DNA of 64,000 bases, taken from Flavobacteriales bacterium (GTDB lineage: Bacteria; Bacteroidota; Bacteroidia; Flavobacteriales_D; Sanyastnellaceae). Positions 27,886-36,945 of the stretch are shown in pieces. Below the pieces are notes generated by a model that ran no database searches, was not told where the DNA came from, and saw only the letters and a list, made by a program, of their open reading frames with translations. Numbering within the stretch: the stretch's first letter is position 1; each line of letters opens with the position of its first letter. Location: positions 1-64,000 of the forward strand of contig CANIBZ010000003.1 in the NCBI GenBank assembly GCA_947466425.1, given 5' to 3'. A program made the translations under genes and the position numbers.

Positions 27886-30800
27886 TTATCTCACCAAGGT
27901 AATTGCACCTTGGTACTCCTTGGCTTCTCCGTTGAATCCTTTGATTTTTGCCACATAGTTATAGACATCATTTGGGCAATACGTGCTGTTATTGCCTCTG
28001 CGGTCGCCTACCCATGCATCTTCGATATTCGTTGAGTAATACACCTGGTCGCCCCAACGGTCGAAAATTCGAATTTCAAAATTCATGACACTACTTGCTT
28101 CAACCATGAAGACGTCATTCAATCCATCATTATTTGGAGTAAAGGTATTCGGTATGTACATTAACGGCGGGAAGGTGATCGTATAACTGTTGCTTGCAGA
28201 ACAACCAATGGCATTGGTAACGTTGAAATAAACAGTTGATTCGCCAAATCCGTCAAAAGTATAGGAGACATTCGGTGTTGTCATAACTTCTCCGCTTGGG
28301 AAAATCCATTCGTAATTGCAATTAAGACAGGGAGGAGTATCTATATTAATGAAGTCATAAGTGTAGCCCGAAGTGTTTTCCGCGGTGAACTGCGCATCTA
28401 CAGGAATAACATCAACGAAAATATCTTCCGATATAAATTGGCCGCACATATCGCTTGCCGTTACAGTGTATGTTGTTGGAGAAGTTAAGTCGTTATACGT
28501 TGCTGTGTTTCCATTGCTATTGTTGGTCCATGTATAGGTAAATCCACCTCCACCACCTGAAGCTTGAGCGCTCAGCATAGCAGTACCCAATACACAAACG
28601 GCCGTATCAAGAGAAGCCACAAGATTCAAAGGAGGATTCGGAATGAAAATCATTAATGTATCTGAATCTGTCTGATTACAGACATCCGTGATTATTGCAA
28701 TGACTTGTTCGTCAACGGGAGTAACAATAGAGAATGTTGTGGCATTTCCAGCTACAGCATTGTCAACAATCCAGTCGAAACTGTTTCCTCCAGAACCACC
28801 TGAAATGGTTGGAGTAAGTACGCTGTTATCTAAACATCCTGCAGTGATGTCGTTTCCGAGATCAATGAATACAGGAGGATTTGTAATGGTGATAGGCACT
28901 AGTGCATTGGCAGAGGAGCCACAACCATCGGTAACCGTTAGTCCAACTGAAGTTGAAACACCCGGAGTCAATGTATAGTTCACGCTTGTTGATGCAGGAG
29001 TTCCATTGTTTGTCCACGCGTATGACATGGTTCCACCACCGCCTGTCACAGTAGGTTGAATGGTGAACGGAGTGATACAGTTTCCAGCTAAGGAGGCTGG
29101 AAGTGTTACTGCAAGCGGCGGAGCTTCTACAGTAACAACAGTACTCGCAGTTGTGAATTGCCCACATCCATCGCTTACATCAACTTCAATAATCGCTTGA
29201 GAAGTAATTCCGGTATTGTCGTATAGATTATCAAACTCATCCCATTCGTATACGTTGTTGGTATACCAACTGTAAGAATAGAATCCGTCACCACCCGCTA
29301 CCGTAGCAGGAATAGTGAAGAAAGTCAAACAAGGTGCGTTAACAGTGTCTGGAACTGTAATTACAAGAGGCGGAATATTAAGTGATACTTGAATTTGATC
29401 AGTGGCTACAAGTCCACACCCATCGGTAACCTCAACATTTACTGTTCCAGGTCCATTCCAAGAACCGAAGAAAAGTGAATTGCCCCAGCCGAATAAATTC
29501 GCTCCGTTTTCATCGGTCCAGATATAAGCGTAAATACCGTCACCGCCTGTGGTTGTTGCTGTGATGTTCACACTTTCATTACAACCAATAGTAATATCGC
29601 CGTTGTCAATGTTGGTAACCAGTTGGGGAAAGACAAGTATGTTAACAGGAAAATTCGTGTTTCCTCCTGGCCATCCGCAAGTATCTGTTACAGTTAAAAA
29701 ATATGTCGTCGAATTAATCGGAGAAACATCAATGGTTGGAGTAGTCTCATTGGTGCTCCAATTGTAAACATAATTGCCATAACCTCCGGTAATTGTAGGT
29801 TCCAATGTCGCTGTAACGCCTTGACATAAGTCTTGTGGATACCCAGTAACAACGATTGGATCGGGAACATCAGCTACAAAGAAATCGAAGTTACTTACCA
29901 GTCCAGAACCGTTGCAGGCTGCCAAATTCAAAATGTCCATGTGAACGGTTTCAATACCTTCTGTAAGTCCGTCTGCAAAAGCATCAATAACAAAAGACAC
30001 TGAAGCTACTCCCGGAGGAAATATTATTGTGTCAGGCATGAAAGTGAAGTCAACACCATTGACAGCAGTGCCCGTCCATGTGATAATGCACATGTCTTGA
30101 ATGGAAAGGTCACTTACTTCAGGACGGGTGAAGGTTAATGTTGCTTCGCCACAATCTTCAAATAGTGTTTCTTCGTTCGGACCACCAGCATTCAACGTTA
30201 AGTCCACATCAACGACAGCATTACTCGAGAAAGAGCCCTCTTCAAGAATAACCGCAGATTCCAAAGCTGTGTCACTGCCATCAGCAATAGCCAACTTAAT
30301 GTGGTAGGTTTCTCCACATTGAACCAACGACCAGGCTTCCAAGGTCACAGTGTATCCGTTCAGGTAGATCCCAACGTTAGGTTGATTGTCAATGTAGTAT
30401 GAACTATTCAATACGTTGTTTACAGAACTAATGGTGATAGGCAGTGGGGGAGTCGTGTTTGGTAATTGAGCAATGTTTACAGCTCCACCAGGGAATCCAG
30501 CCGGCGCGGCATAAGGACCGGTAAGTCCAGGTCCAGAAAGCAAAAAGGCGAAGATGTCGTTGTAAGAAGAATTCACCCAAGTCAAATATTCATCACTTCC
30601 GAAAATGTAATTGAAACGTAAGGTGTCTCCGGTTGGAACAAAATCGAATTCGAGAATAGCAACATCATTCACACTTCCAACAGAAAAGGTTTGTCCAATT
30701 AATGGAGGGACAGAATTTGCAATTGACAAAAGCGCGGCGTCTCCTGAAACTTCACAAGTACCGTCCAAGAATGCTGTCGATGCCGGATCAACAATAGTGG

Positions 30801-31041
30801 CAACAGCCTCAGAAGAAAGTGCAATTCCTCCGTCTATCGAAAGGCCAATGGAGTTTCCCCCTGTAATATACCCAATTTGCTGAGGGCAGCCGGTATAGGT
30901 AATGTTTGTCGCTGCAACTCCACTTCCCAACAATACATCCTGAACGTATTGTTGAATGGTTAAAGTTTGAAGCTGAAGCTGCGCCTCAACAGCAGTTGCT
31001 GAGCACAAAAGGGAGATTATGAAAAATAACTTTTTAGTCAT
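27886..31041 (-). CDS. T9SS type B-sorted adhesin-like protein, choice-of-anchor L N-term, SprB-like repeats
   Basis: 1051 aa; ITYTGCPQQIGYITGGNSIGLSIDGGIALSSE; repeats PTVTGGGGTMSYAW / PTITGGYGNYVYNW; C-term PNTFTPNNDGLNDVFMV...FDRWGDQVYYS. Confidence 0.88.
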   Translation of the reverse strand: MTKKLFFIISLLCSATAVEAQLQLQTLTIQQYVQDVLLGSGVAATNITYTGCPQQIGYITGGNSIGLSIDGGIALSSEAVATIVDPASTAFLDGTCEVSGDAALLSIANSVPPLIGQTFSVGSVNDVAILEFDFVPTGDTLRFNYIFGSDEYLTWVNSSYNDIFAFLLSGPGLTGPYAAPAGFPGGAVNIAQLPNTTPPLPITISSVNNVLNSSYYIDNQPNVGIYLNGYTVTLEAWSLVQCGETYHIKLAIADGSDTALESAVILEEGSFSSNAVVDVDLTLNAGGPNEETLFEDCGEATLTFTRPEVSDLSIQDMCIITWTGTAVNGVDFTFMPDTIIFPPGVASVSFVIDAFADGLTEGIETVHMDILNLAACNGSGLVSNFDFFVADVPDPIVVTGYPQDLCQGVTATLEPTITGGYGNYVYNWSTNETTPTIDVSPINSTTYFLTVTDTCGWPGGNTNFPVNILVFPQLVTNIDNGDITIGCNESVNITATTTGGDGIYAYIWTDENGANLFGWGNSLFFGSWNGPGTVNVEVTDGCGLVATDQIQVSLNIPPLVITVPDTVNAPCLTFFTIPATVAGGDGFYSYSWYTNNVYEWDEFDNLYDNTGITSQAIIEVDVSDGCGQFTTASTVVTVEAPPLAVTLPASLAGNCITPFTIQPTVTGGGGTMSYAWTNNGTPASTSVNYTLTPGVSTSVGLTVTDGCGSSANALVPITITNPPVFIDLGNDITAGCLDNSVLTPTISGGSGGNSFDWIVDNAVAGNATTFSIVTPVDEQVIAIITDVCNQTDSDTLMIFIPNPPLNLVASLDTAVCVLGTAMLSAQASGGGGGFTYTWTNNSNGNTATYNDLTSPTTYTVTASDMCGQFISEDIFVDVIPVDAQFTAENTSGYTYDFINIDTPPCLNCNYEWIFPSGEVMTTPNVSYTFDGFGESTVYFNVTNAIGCSASNSYTITFPPLMYIPNTFTPNNDGLNDVFMVEASSVMNFEIRIFDRWGDQVYYSTNIEDAWVGDRRGNNSTYCPNDVYNYVAKIKGFNGEAKEYQGAITLVR

Positions 31042-31127
31042 GATAAGGTTTTGACATCTACAAGACTATAAAGTTATGCAATTGGTTGCCGCGGTTTTGA
31101 TTTTTACTTGAGAACTATCTTTGCCTC

Positions 31128-31820
31128 ATGAGAGATGATGTTATGGGGTCCGCAATGGAGAATTATTTTGGGAAAAATGACAACACGCCAATTCGCGTAT
31201 TCATTAACAAAAGTGAAGAACCTGAAATGTATCCTAGCGTGTTTTTCCGCCCCTACAAAAACATGTTGAAATACGAAAAAATCGCTTTAAAAAATTCGAA
31301 GGGGAAGGTCCTTGATCTAGGTTGTGGTGCAGGATGCCATTCACTCTATTTGCAAAATAAAGCTTTCGATGTTACCGCAGTAGAAGTTTCGAAGAAATCA
31401 GCAAACGTTGCACTTTCTCAAGGAGTGAACAAAGTAATAAATGAAGATTGGAGGAATTTGACTTTGAAAAACTTCGATACAGTTTTGGTCCTCATGAACG
31501 GAATGGGACTGGCCGAGTCTCCGGCCGAGTTGAAATTGATGTTTCGTAAGCTGAAAAGTTTCTTGAGCAAAACCGGTTCAATACTCATTGACAGCACCGA
31601 TGTCACCTATGCCAAGGCCGATTGGCCTATGCTCGATTCAGAGTATTTTGGTAAAGTTCAATTCGAGTTGAAATACAAAGGGAAAACGCAATGTTTTCCC
31701 TGGTTGTTTGTAGACTTCGAGACAGCTGTTCAAACCGCGAAGTCAGTCAAGTTGAATGTTGAAGTACTCGAAAGAGCCCGAAACGGACACTTCCTTTTGC
31801 GTTTAAGCAAAATGAGCTAA
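31128..31820 (+). CDS. Class I SAM-dependent methyltransferase
   Basis: 230 aa; KVLDLGCGAGCHSLYLQNKAFDVTAVEVS. Confidence 0.85.
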   Translation: MRDDVMGSAMENYFGKNDNTPIRVFINKSEEPEMYPSVFFRPYKNMLKYEKIALKNSKGKVLDLGCGAGCHSLYLQNKAFDVTAVEVSKKSANVALSQGVNKVINEDWRNLTLKNFDTVLVLMNGMGLAESPAELKLMFRKLKSFLSKTGSILIDSTDVTYAKADWPMLDSEYFGKVQFELKYKGKTQCFPWLFVDFETAVQTAKSVKLNVEVLERARNGHFLLRLSKMS

Positions 31821-32303
31821 CTCTTCGCTTAATTTTTTACGTGCGTGAAATATTCTCGATTTCACTGTTCCCATTGGAATGCCCATTGAATCTGCAATTT
31901 CATCGTAGTGATATCCATCTACAAACAATTGGAAAGGAGTTCTGAATTCGTAAGGCAATTGCGTAATGGCCTTGTTAATGTCTTTTTCGTTTATTCGTGA
32001 AGAGACAGTGTCCTCAGAAATTTTACCGTAGTTCAAGTAGAACTGATTGTCTGTAGAGTCGTTGATTGTCTTTTGAAGTTTCTTGCGCTTGTAGTTGTTA
32101 ATGAAGATATTTCGCATGATGGTAAACAACCACCCTTTAAAATTCGTTCCGTCTTGAAAATTATCTTTGTAGCGAATTGCTTTTACAAGTGTATCTTGAA
32201 GAAGATCTTCTGCATCTTCTACGTTTTTTGTGAAATTATAGGCAAAGCTCTTTAAAGATCCAGAATGGTTACCAATTAGGTAGTTGAATTCGAGTGTGCT
32301 CAT
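31803..32303 (-). CDS. ECF-type sigma-70 family RNA polymerase sigma factor
   Basis: 166 aa; KNVEDAEDLLQDTLVKAIRY, GWLFTIMRNIFINNYKR, DEIADSMGIPMGTVKSRIFHARKKL. Confidence 0.9.
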   Translation of the reverse strand: MSTLEFNYLIGNHSGSLKSFAYNFTKNVEDAEDLLQDTLVKAIRYKDNFQDGTNFKGWLFTIMRNIFINNYKRKKLQKTINDSTDNQFYLNYGKISEDTVSSRINEKDINKAITQLPYEFRTPFQLFVDGYHYDEIADSMGIPMGTVKSRIFHARKKLSEELAHFA

Positions 32304-32311
32304 GTTTTGCG

Positions 32312-32401
32312 TTTTGTTTAATGAATTCGGTGCAAATATTAAACAGAACCATCTTCATTCCAAACTTTTGTTTAATTATTTTGAAAAAATTTTAAACAAA
32401 A
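32312..32401. promoter_or_regulatory. Cluster of TTTTGTTTAA operator-like sites upstream of the sigma factor
   Basis: TTTTGTTTAAT at 32312 and 32366, TTAAACAAAA at 32392-32401 (perfect 10-bp inverted arm to the 32366 copy), partial ATTAAACAG at 32338. Confidence 0.65.
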
Positions 32402-32419
32402 TAACTAATGAGCTGAGGC

Positions 32420-33310
32420 TTAGTTTTTTAGTCCGTCAAGTAACTCGTCGATGTTCGAATAGAGCGTAATGTAAAGCGTGTCAGGAGACTTAATTCCCTT
32501 CAAATTGTATCCAGTAAAGTGGAAATGACAGTCGGTATCCATAAACATGCGAGTGAGTCGTTTCAAATAGTCTGGAACCATAACTGTTGAAGGATGAGTG
32601 GTGAAAATTGAAACAAAATCAACATCGCCTAAGCGTTGAGCCACTTGCTTCAGATCATCTGCAGGAACAGATTGACTCAAAAGAATACTTCTTCTACCAC
32701 GAAGCTTCAAAATATAATGAAGCATTAACAACGAAAGTTCGTGAATTTCTAAGTCTGGAAGGAAAAGAACAACTGGACGCATGTTTTGCTCCAGAGGAAT
32801 CTTGACTGATTCAACATGAAACAACAATTTCTGACGTATCAGTGCACTTATGAAATGCTCTTGAGCTGGGCAAATAGAGTCCGATTGCCAAAGCAAACCT
32901 ATCTGCATAAGGAAGGGCATAATGATTACGCGGAAAGTTTTTTCCAATCCATGCTCTGCCGTATGCGGGTCAATAACATTTGAAAAAAGCTCTTCGTCGT
33001 AATTCAACATGGAAATTTTAAGCATGTGTAAAAAGTGCTCTTCCGTGTTGTTGCTATGGGCATGCTTGTTTATGATCTCTCTAATCTGATCATCAGAAAG
33101 CTTCGCTATGTTCGATATTTTGTGGCCTAGACTATTAAGCAGACTAATGTTCAAAAGCGATTTTAAATCCTTGTCGTTGTATTTACGAATGTTCGTGTCT
33201 GTGCGGTCTGGAGAAAGAATCCCATAGCGCTGCTCCCAAATACGAATGGTGTGAGCTTTGATTCCCGAGAAATTCTCCAGGTCCTTAATGGTGAACTCTT
33301 GAGGGCGCAT
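32420..33310 (-). CDS. MerR-family regulator with B12-binding-like C-terminus (CarH/LitR-like)
   Basis: ORF 32420..33364; start probably MRPQEFTIKDLENFSGI; HTIRIWEQRYGILSPDRT; Wx9EH motif WQSDSICPAQEH; DLEIHELSLLML. Confidence 0.85.
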   Translation of the reverse strand: MRPQEFTIKDLENFSGIKAHTIRIWEQRYGILSPDRTDTNIRKYNDKDLKSLLNISLLNSLGHKISNIAKLSDDQIREIINKHAHSNNTEEHFLHMLKISMLNYDEELFSNVIDPHTAEHGLEKTFRVIIMPFLMQIGLLWQSDSICPAQEHFISALIRQKLLFHVESVKIPLEQNMRPVVLFLPDLEIHELSLLMLHYILKLRGRRSILLSQSVPADDLKQVAQRLGDVDFVSIFTTHPSTVMVPDYLKRLTRMFMDTDCHFHFTGYNLKGIKSPDTLYITLYSNIDELLDGLKN

Positions 33311-33469
33311 AGTTGTTGATTTTGCTGATAAAACATTACCTAATCGAAAAGGTTCATTTTTCAATAAATCTTTTACCTTTCTTTATTTTTTATTCCCCGC
33401 TGGGCTTTCCCCTTTCAATTAATTGGTAGTCCCTTCATTTTTCAATAACTTCGATGCCAAACCTTAATC

Positions 33470-34480
33470 ATGATACGAATTGCGCAAATAGGCTACGGAT
33501 ATTGGGGACCTAATCTTCTTCGTAACTTCATGTCACTCGGAAACGCTAATGTAGATGTATTAATCGATTCTCAAACCGAGCGTCTCGATCAAGCTTCGAA
33601 GTTATTTCCAACATTAGTCACTTCGACTTCGGCAGATGATGCTTTCAACAACAATTCAATTGATGCTATTGTCATTGCAACACCCGTTTTTACGCATTAC
33701 GATTTAGCGAAACGAGCTTTACTTGCTGGTAAGCATGTGTTGTTGGAAAAGCCAATGACAGCTACCGTTGCGCAAGCAAAGGAATTAATTGATTTGGCCG
33801 CCCAAAAAGGAAAGCTGCTCATGGTCGATCATACGTTCTTGTACACGGGTGCAGTTGAGAAAATGAAGGCGTTGAAAGATGAAGGCGCCTTGGGTGATTT
33901 GAAATACTTCGATTCTACACGAATTAACCTCGGACTCATTCAACAAGATGTGAATGTGCTTTGGGACCTTGCTCCACACGATATTTCTGTTCTCGATTAC
34001 TTGTCAGACGAACTTCCAATTAGCGTCAACGCAACAGGAGTTAGCCATATTCACAACGGTATTGAAAACGTCGCCTACCTTACGGTAAACTATCAAAATA
34101 ATTTTATCGCTCACTTCAATTGCTCGTGGTCTTCGCCAGTGAAAATTAGATTGATGTTGTTGGGTGGAAGTGAGAAGATGGTCGTATTCAATGACATGGA
34201 ACCGACTGAAAAAATAAAAGTCTACGATACTGCTCACAACGTTAGCACGCTTGAAGAAAAACAGAAAGTCATGATCGACTATCGTGTTGGAGATGTCTAT
34301 GTTCCGAAAATTGAATTGGCCGAGCCACTCAAAAAGTTGGCGCAAGATTTTATTTCTTCCATCGAAAACAATTCTGAGCCTCGCGCTTCAGCATTGGGCG
34401 GATTAAACACCATTCGAATTCTGGAAGCAGCTCAGCACAGCATAAAGCAAAACGGAAAAGAAGTTAAAATTGAAATTTAA
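33470..34480 (+). CDS. Gfo/Idh/MocA family oxidoreductase
   Basis: 336 aa; IAQIGYGYWGPNLLRNF, LLAGKHVLLEKPMTATVAQAKELI. Confidence 0.9.
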   Translation: MIRIAQIGYGYWGPNLLRNFMSLGNANVDVLIDSQTERLDQASKLFPTLVTSTSADDAFNNNSIDAIVIATPVFTHYDLAKRALLAGKHVLLEKPMTATVAQAKELIDLAAQKGKLLMVDHTFLYTGAVEKMKALKDEGALGDLKYFDSTRINLGLIQQDVNVLWDLAPHDISVLDYLSDELPISVNATGVSHIHNGIENVAYLTVNYQNNFIAHFNCSWSSPVKIRLMLLGGSEKMVVFNDMEPTEKIKVYDTAHNVSTLEEKQKVMIDYRVGDVYVPKIELAEPLKKLAQDFISSIENNSEPRASALGGLNTIRILEAAQHSIKQNGKEVKIEI

Positions 34481-35507
34481 GTTGAAAGAAAAACTTCAAC
34501 ATATCATTCAAGACTTAAACATTCAGTTGCAAAATGAATGTGTGCTTACTGAAGCCGCTTCGGGTGCCTATTCCTGCACGCCAATATTGGCAGCGCTTGC
34601 AGGAGCAGATGTTCACGCGTTCGCGCGCGATTCGAAATATGGATCTGCACGCGAATCCATAAACGAAGTTCAAGCGTTAGCCGAACAATGCGGAGTTTCA
34701 AATAGCATTCACTTCCACATAGAAAAAAATGAAATGCCTTGGGAAAGAGCAACCGTTGTTACAAACAGCGGTGCACTTCGTCCATTGGATAGTACTATTC
34801 TTGAGCGTATTTCTTCTTCGTGTCGAATCCCACTCATGTTCGAAGCATGGGAGTTTCGTTCACAAGATCTCGATTTAGATTTTTGTAAGTCGAAGGGAAT
34901 AAGTGTTGCGGGTACAAACGAAAGACATCCGCAAGTCGATGTATTCGGCTATCTCGGAGACATGGTTGTTCGACTCATTCAAGACGCCAAGCAAACCCCT
35001 TATCGAAATAAATTCATCGTTGTCTCGAACAACGACTTCACGCCCTACCTGTGCAAACCTCTGGTGAACATGTCAGCAGCCGTGGGCGTGTATTGTCCGC
35101 TGGAATACAAAAGTGAAATTGAAAATTTAGGAGCAACCTTTCTCGGCGATTGGAATTCCACGGAAATTCCAAATGAATGGAAATCGGCTTCAGCCGTGAT
35201 TTACACGGGTTCTCCTTTTTCTGAAAATCTTTGGGGAACTTTTCCTTTGTTGAATTTCAATATCTGGAAGACGCTAAGTTCCCCACTTCTCCTGCGCTTC
35301 GCAGGTGACGTTCGCGAAGCCGATTTATTTCAATATGAAATAAATTTCCATCCGGAAAATGTCCCGGCCGGACACATGGGCATTCTTCCTTCCGCCATCG
35401 GTTGGGACCCTATCATTCGTCTGCAAGCCGGAAGTTTAAAGGTGGCCGAGCTCATGAAAACGAATGAAGCACTTTACAATAATTTCGAACTTGCCCAATA
35501 CCTTTAA
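34470..35507 (+). CDS. Uncharacterised protein, possible Rossmann-like
   Basis: 345 aa; overlaps previous gene; no clear family signature recognised. Confidence 0.5.
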   Translation: MKFKLKEKLQHIIQDLNIQLQNECVLTEAASGAYSCTPILAALAGADVHAFARDSKYGSARESINEVQALAEQCGVSNSIHFHIEKNEMPWERATVVTNSGALRPLDSTILERISSSCRIPLMFEAWEFRSQDLDLDFCKSKGISVAGTNERHPQVDVFGYLGDMVVRLIQDAKQTPYRNKFIVVSNNDFTPYLCKPLVNMSAAVGVYCPLEYKSEIENLGATFLGDWNSTEIPNEWKSASAVIYTGSPFSENLWGTFPLLNFNIWKTLSSPLLLRFAGDVREADLFQYEINFHPENVPAGHMGILPSAIGWDPIIRLQAGSLKVAELMKTNEALYNNFELAQYL

Positions 35508-35510
35508 AAC

Positions 35511-36275
35511 ATGAGCGAAGAGAACAAGATCGAAAAACTCTCCGATTTGGATTTCAATAAATTCAAAACTTTGGCGAACGACGAAAGTCTTTCGCGCTAT
35601 GAGAAAATCGGATTCTTCAATCACTTTCGTGAAGGAAAAGAGGCGCAGATTTGGGACGATATTCAATCGAAAGTTTCAACACTGTCTTTGGAGAATGCGC
35701 GTGTCCTAGACATTGGTCCAGGGTGCAGCGATTTGCCTTTTATGTTGTTGAAGAATGCAGAGGAAAAATGGCAAAAGGTGGTGCTCATTGATTCACAAGA
35801 AATGCTGAACCAACTTCCCGATTTTTCATTTTGCGAAAAGTTCTCGGCTATGTTTCCCAACGAAACGAAACAATGGTCGAAGGAAAACAAGAATGCCTTT
35901 CAAGCCATCATCTGCTACAGCGTTTTGCATTACATAGCCGTAGAGTCAAGCGTTGAATTGTTTGTTGAATCCATCTGCGAACTGCTTGCCCCAGGCGGAA
36001 TGGCGCTCATTGGCGATATTCCTAATGTGTCGAAACGAAATCGTTTTTTCTCCTCAGAAGAAGGCATTCAATTCCATCAAAACAACCACGGTTCGAATTC
36101 ATTTCCAGAAATAAATTGGAATGAGAAAAAGCCAGGCGAGTTCAACGACGATGATGTTTTTTCCATATTGAAAATGGCAAGAGTGAAAGGAATAGAAGCT
36201 TTCGTGCTTCCGCAAAACAGCGCCTTGCCTATGTCGAATCGAAGAGAGGATATCTTATTTGTAAAACACAAATAG
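35511..36275 (+). CDS. SAM-dependent methyltransferase
   Basis: 254 aa; ARVLDIGPGCSDLPFMLL, LLAPGGMALIGDIPN. Confidence 0.8.
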   Translation: MSEENKIEKLSDLDFNKFKTLANDESLSRYEKIGFFNHFREGKEAQIWDDIQSKVSTLSLENARVLDIGPGCSDLPFMLLKNAEEKWQKVVLIDSQEMLNQLPDFSFCEKFSAMFPNETKQWSKENKNAFQAIICYSVLHYIAVESSVELFVESICELLAPGGMALIGDIPNVSKRNRFFSSEEGIQFHQNNHGSNSFPEINWNEKKPGEFNDDDVFSILKMARVKGIEAFVLPQNSALPMSNRREDILFVKHK

Positions 36276-36276
36276 C

Positions 36277-36945
36277 ATGAAGAATAAATTAGTCATTTTT
36301 GGAAATACAGAGTTCGCTGAAATAGCTTACGAATACTTCACGCATGACAGCGATTACGAAGTGGTAGCGTTTTGTGTTCACCGTGAATACATCAACAAGG
36401 AAGAAATTTTCGGATTGCCTTTAGTAGCTTTCGAAGATTTGACTTCGCTCTACAACCCCAGCGATCACGCGTTCTTCGGAGCATGTGTCTACACCAAGCT
36501 AAACAGAATTCGTACTCAAGTTTATTTGGAAGCAAAAGCCTTAGGGTATGAAATCGCTTCTTACGTGAGCTCATACGCCTTCGTTTGGAGAAACGTAAAA
36601 TTGGGAGAACACGTTTTCATTTTTGAAGACAATACCCTTCAACCGTTTACGGAAATTGGAAACAACGTTGTGCTTTGGAGTGGCAACCACATTGGACACC
36701 ATTCGAAAGTAGACGACAACTGTTTCATCTCTTCGCATGTCGTGATTAGCGGTGGAGTAACCATCGGGAAGAATTGTTTCCTTGGCGTGAACAGCACCGT
36801 GAACAATGCTGTGAGCATTGGCGACGATTGCTTGCTTTCTTCCGCAGCGTTAGTGGTGAAGAACATTCCAGAAGATTCCATTGTAAAAGGAAAAGACATC
36901 TCTCCGATCTCGTGTCGCGCTTATCATAAACTTACGCCGCGATGA
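36277..36945 (+). CDS. Hexapeptide-repeat acyltransferase (PglD-like)
   Basis: 222 aa; KLVIFGNTEFAEIAYEYF N-term; left-handed beta-helix repeats IGNNVVLWSGNHIGHHSKVDDNCFISSHVVISGGVTIGKNCFLGVNS. Confidence 0.88.
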   Translation: MKNKLVIFGNTEFAEIAYEYFTHDSDYEVVAFCVHREYINKEEIFGLPLVAFEDLTSLYNPSDHAFFGACVYTKLNRIRTQVYLEAKALGYEIASYVSSYAFVWRNVKLGEHVFIFEDNTLQPFTEIGNNVVLWSGNHIGHHSKVDDNCFISSHVVISGGVTIGKNCFLGVNSTVNNAVSIGDDCLLSSAALVVKNIPEDSIVKGKDISPISCRAYHKLTPR

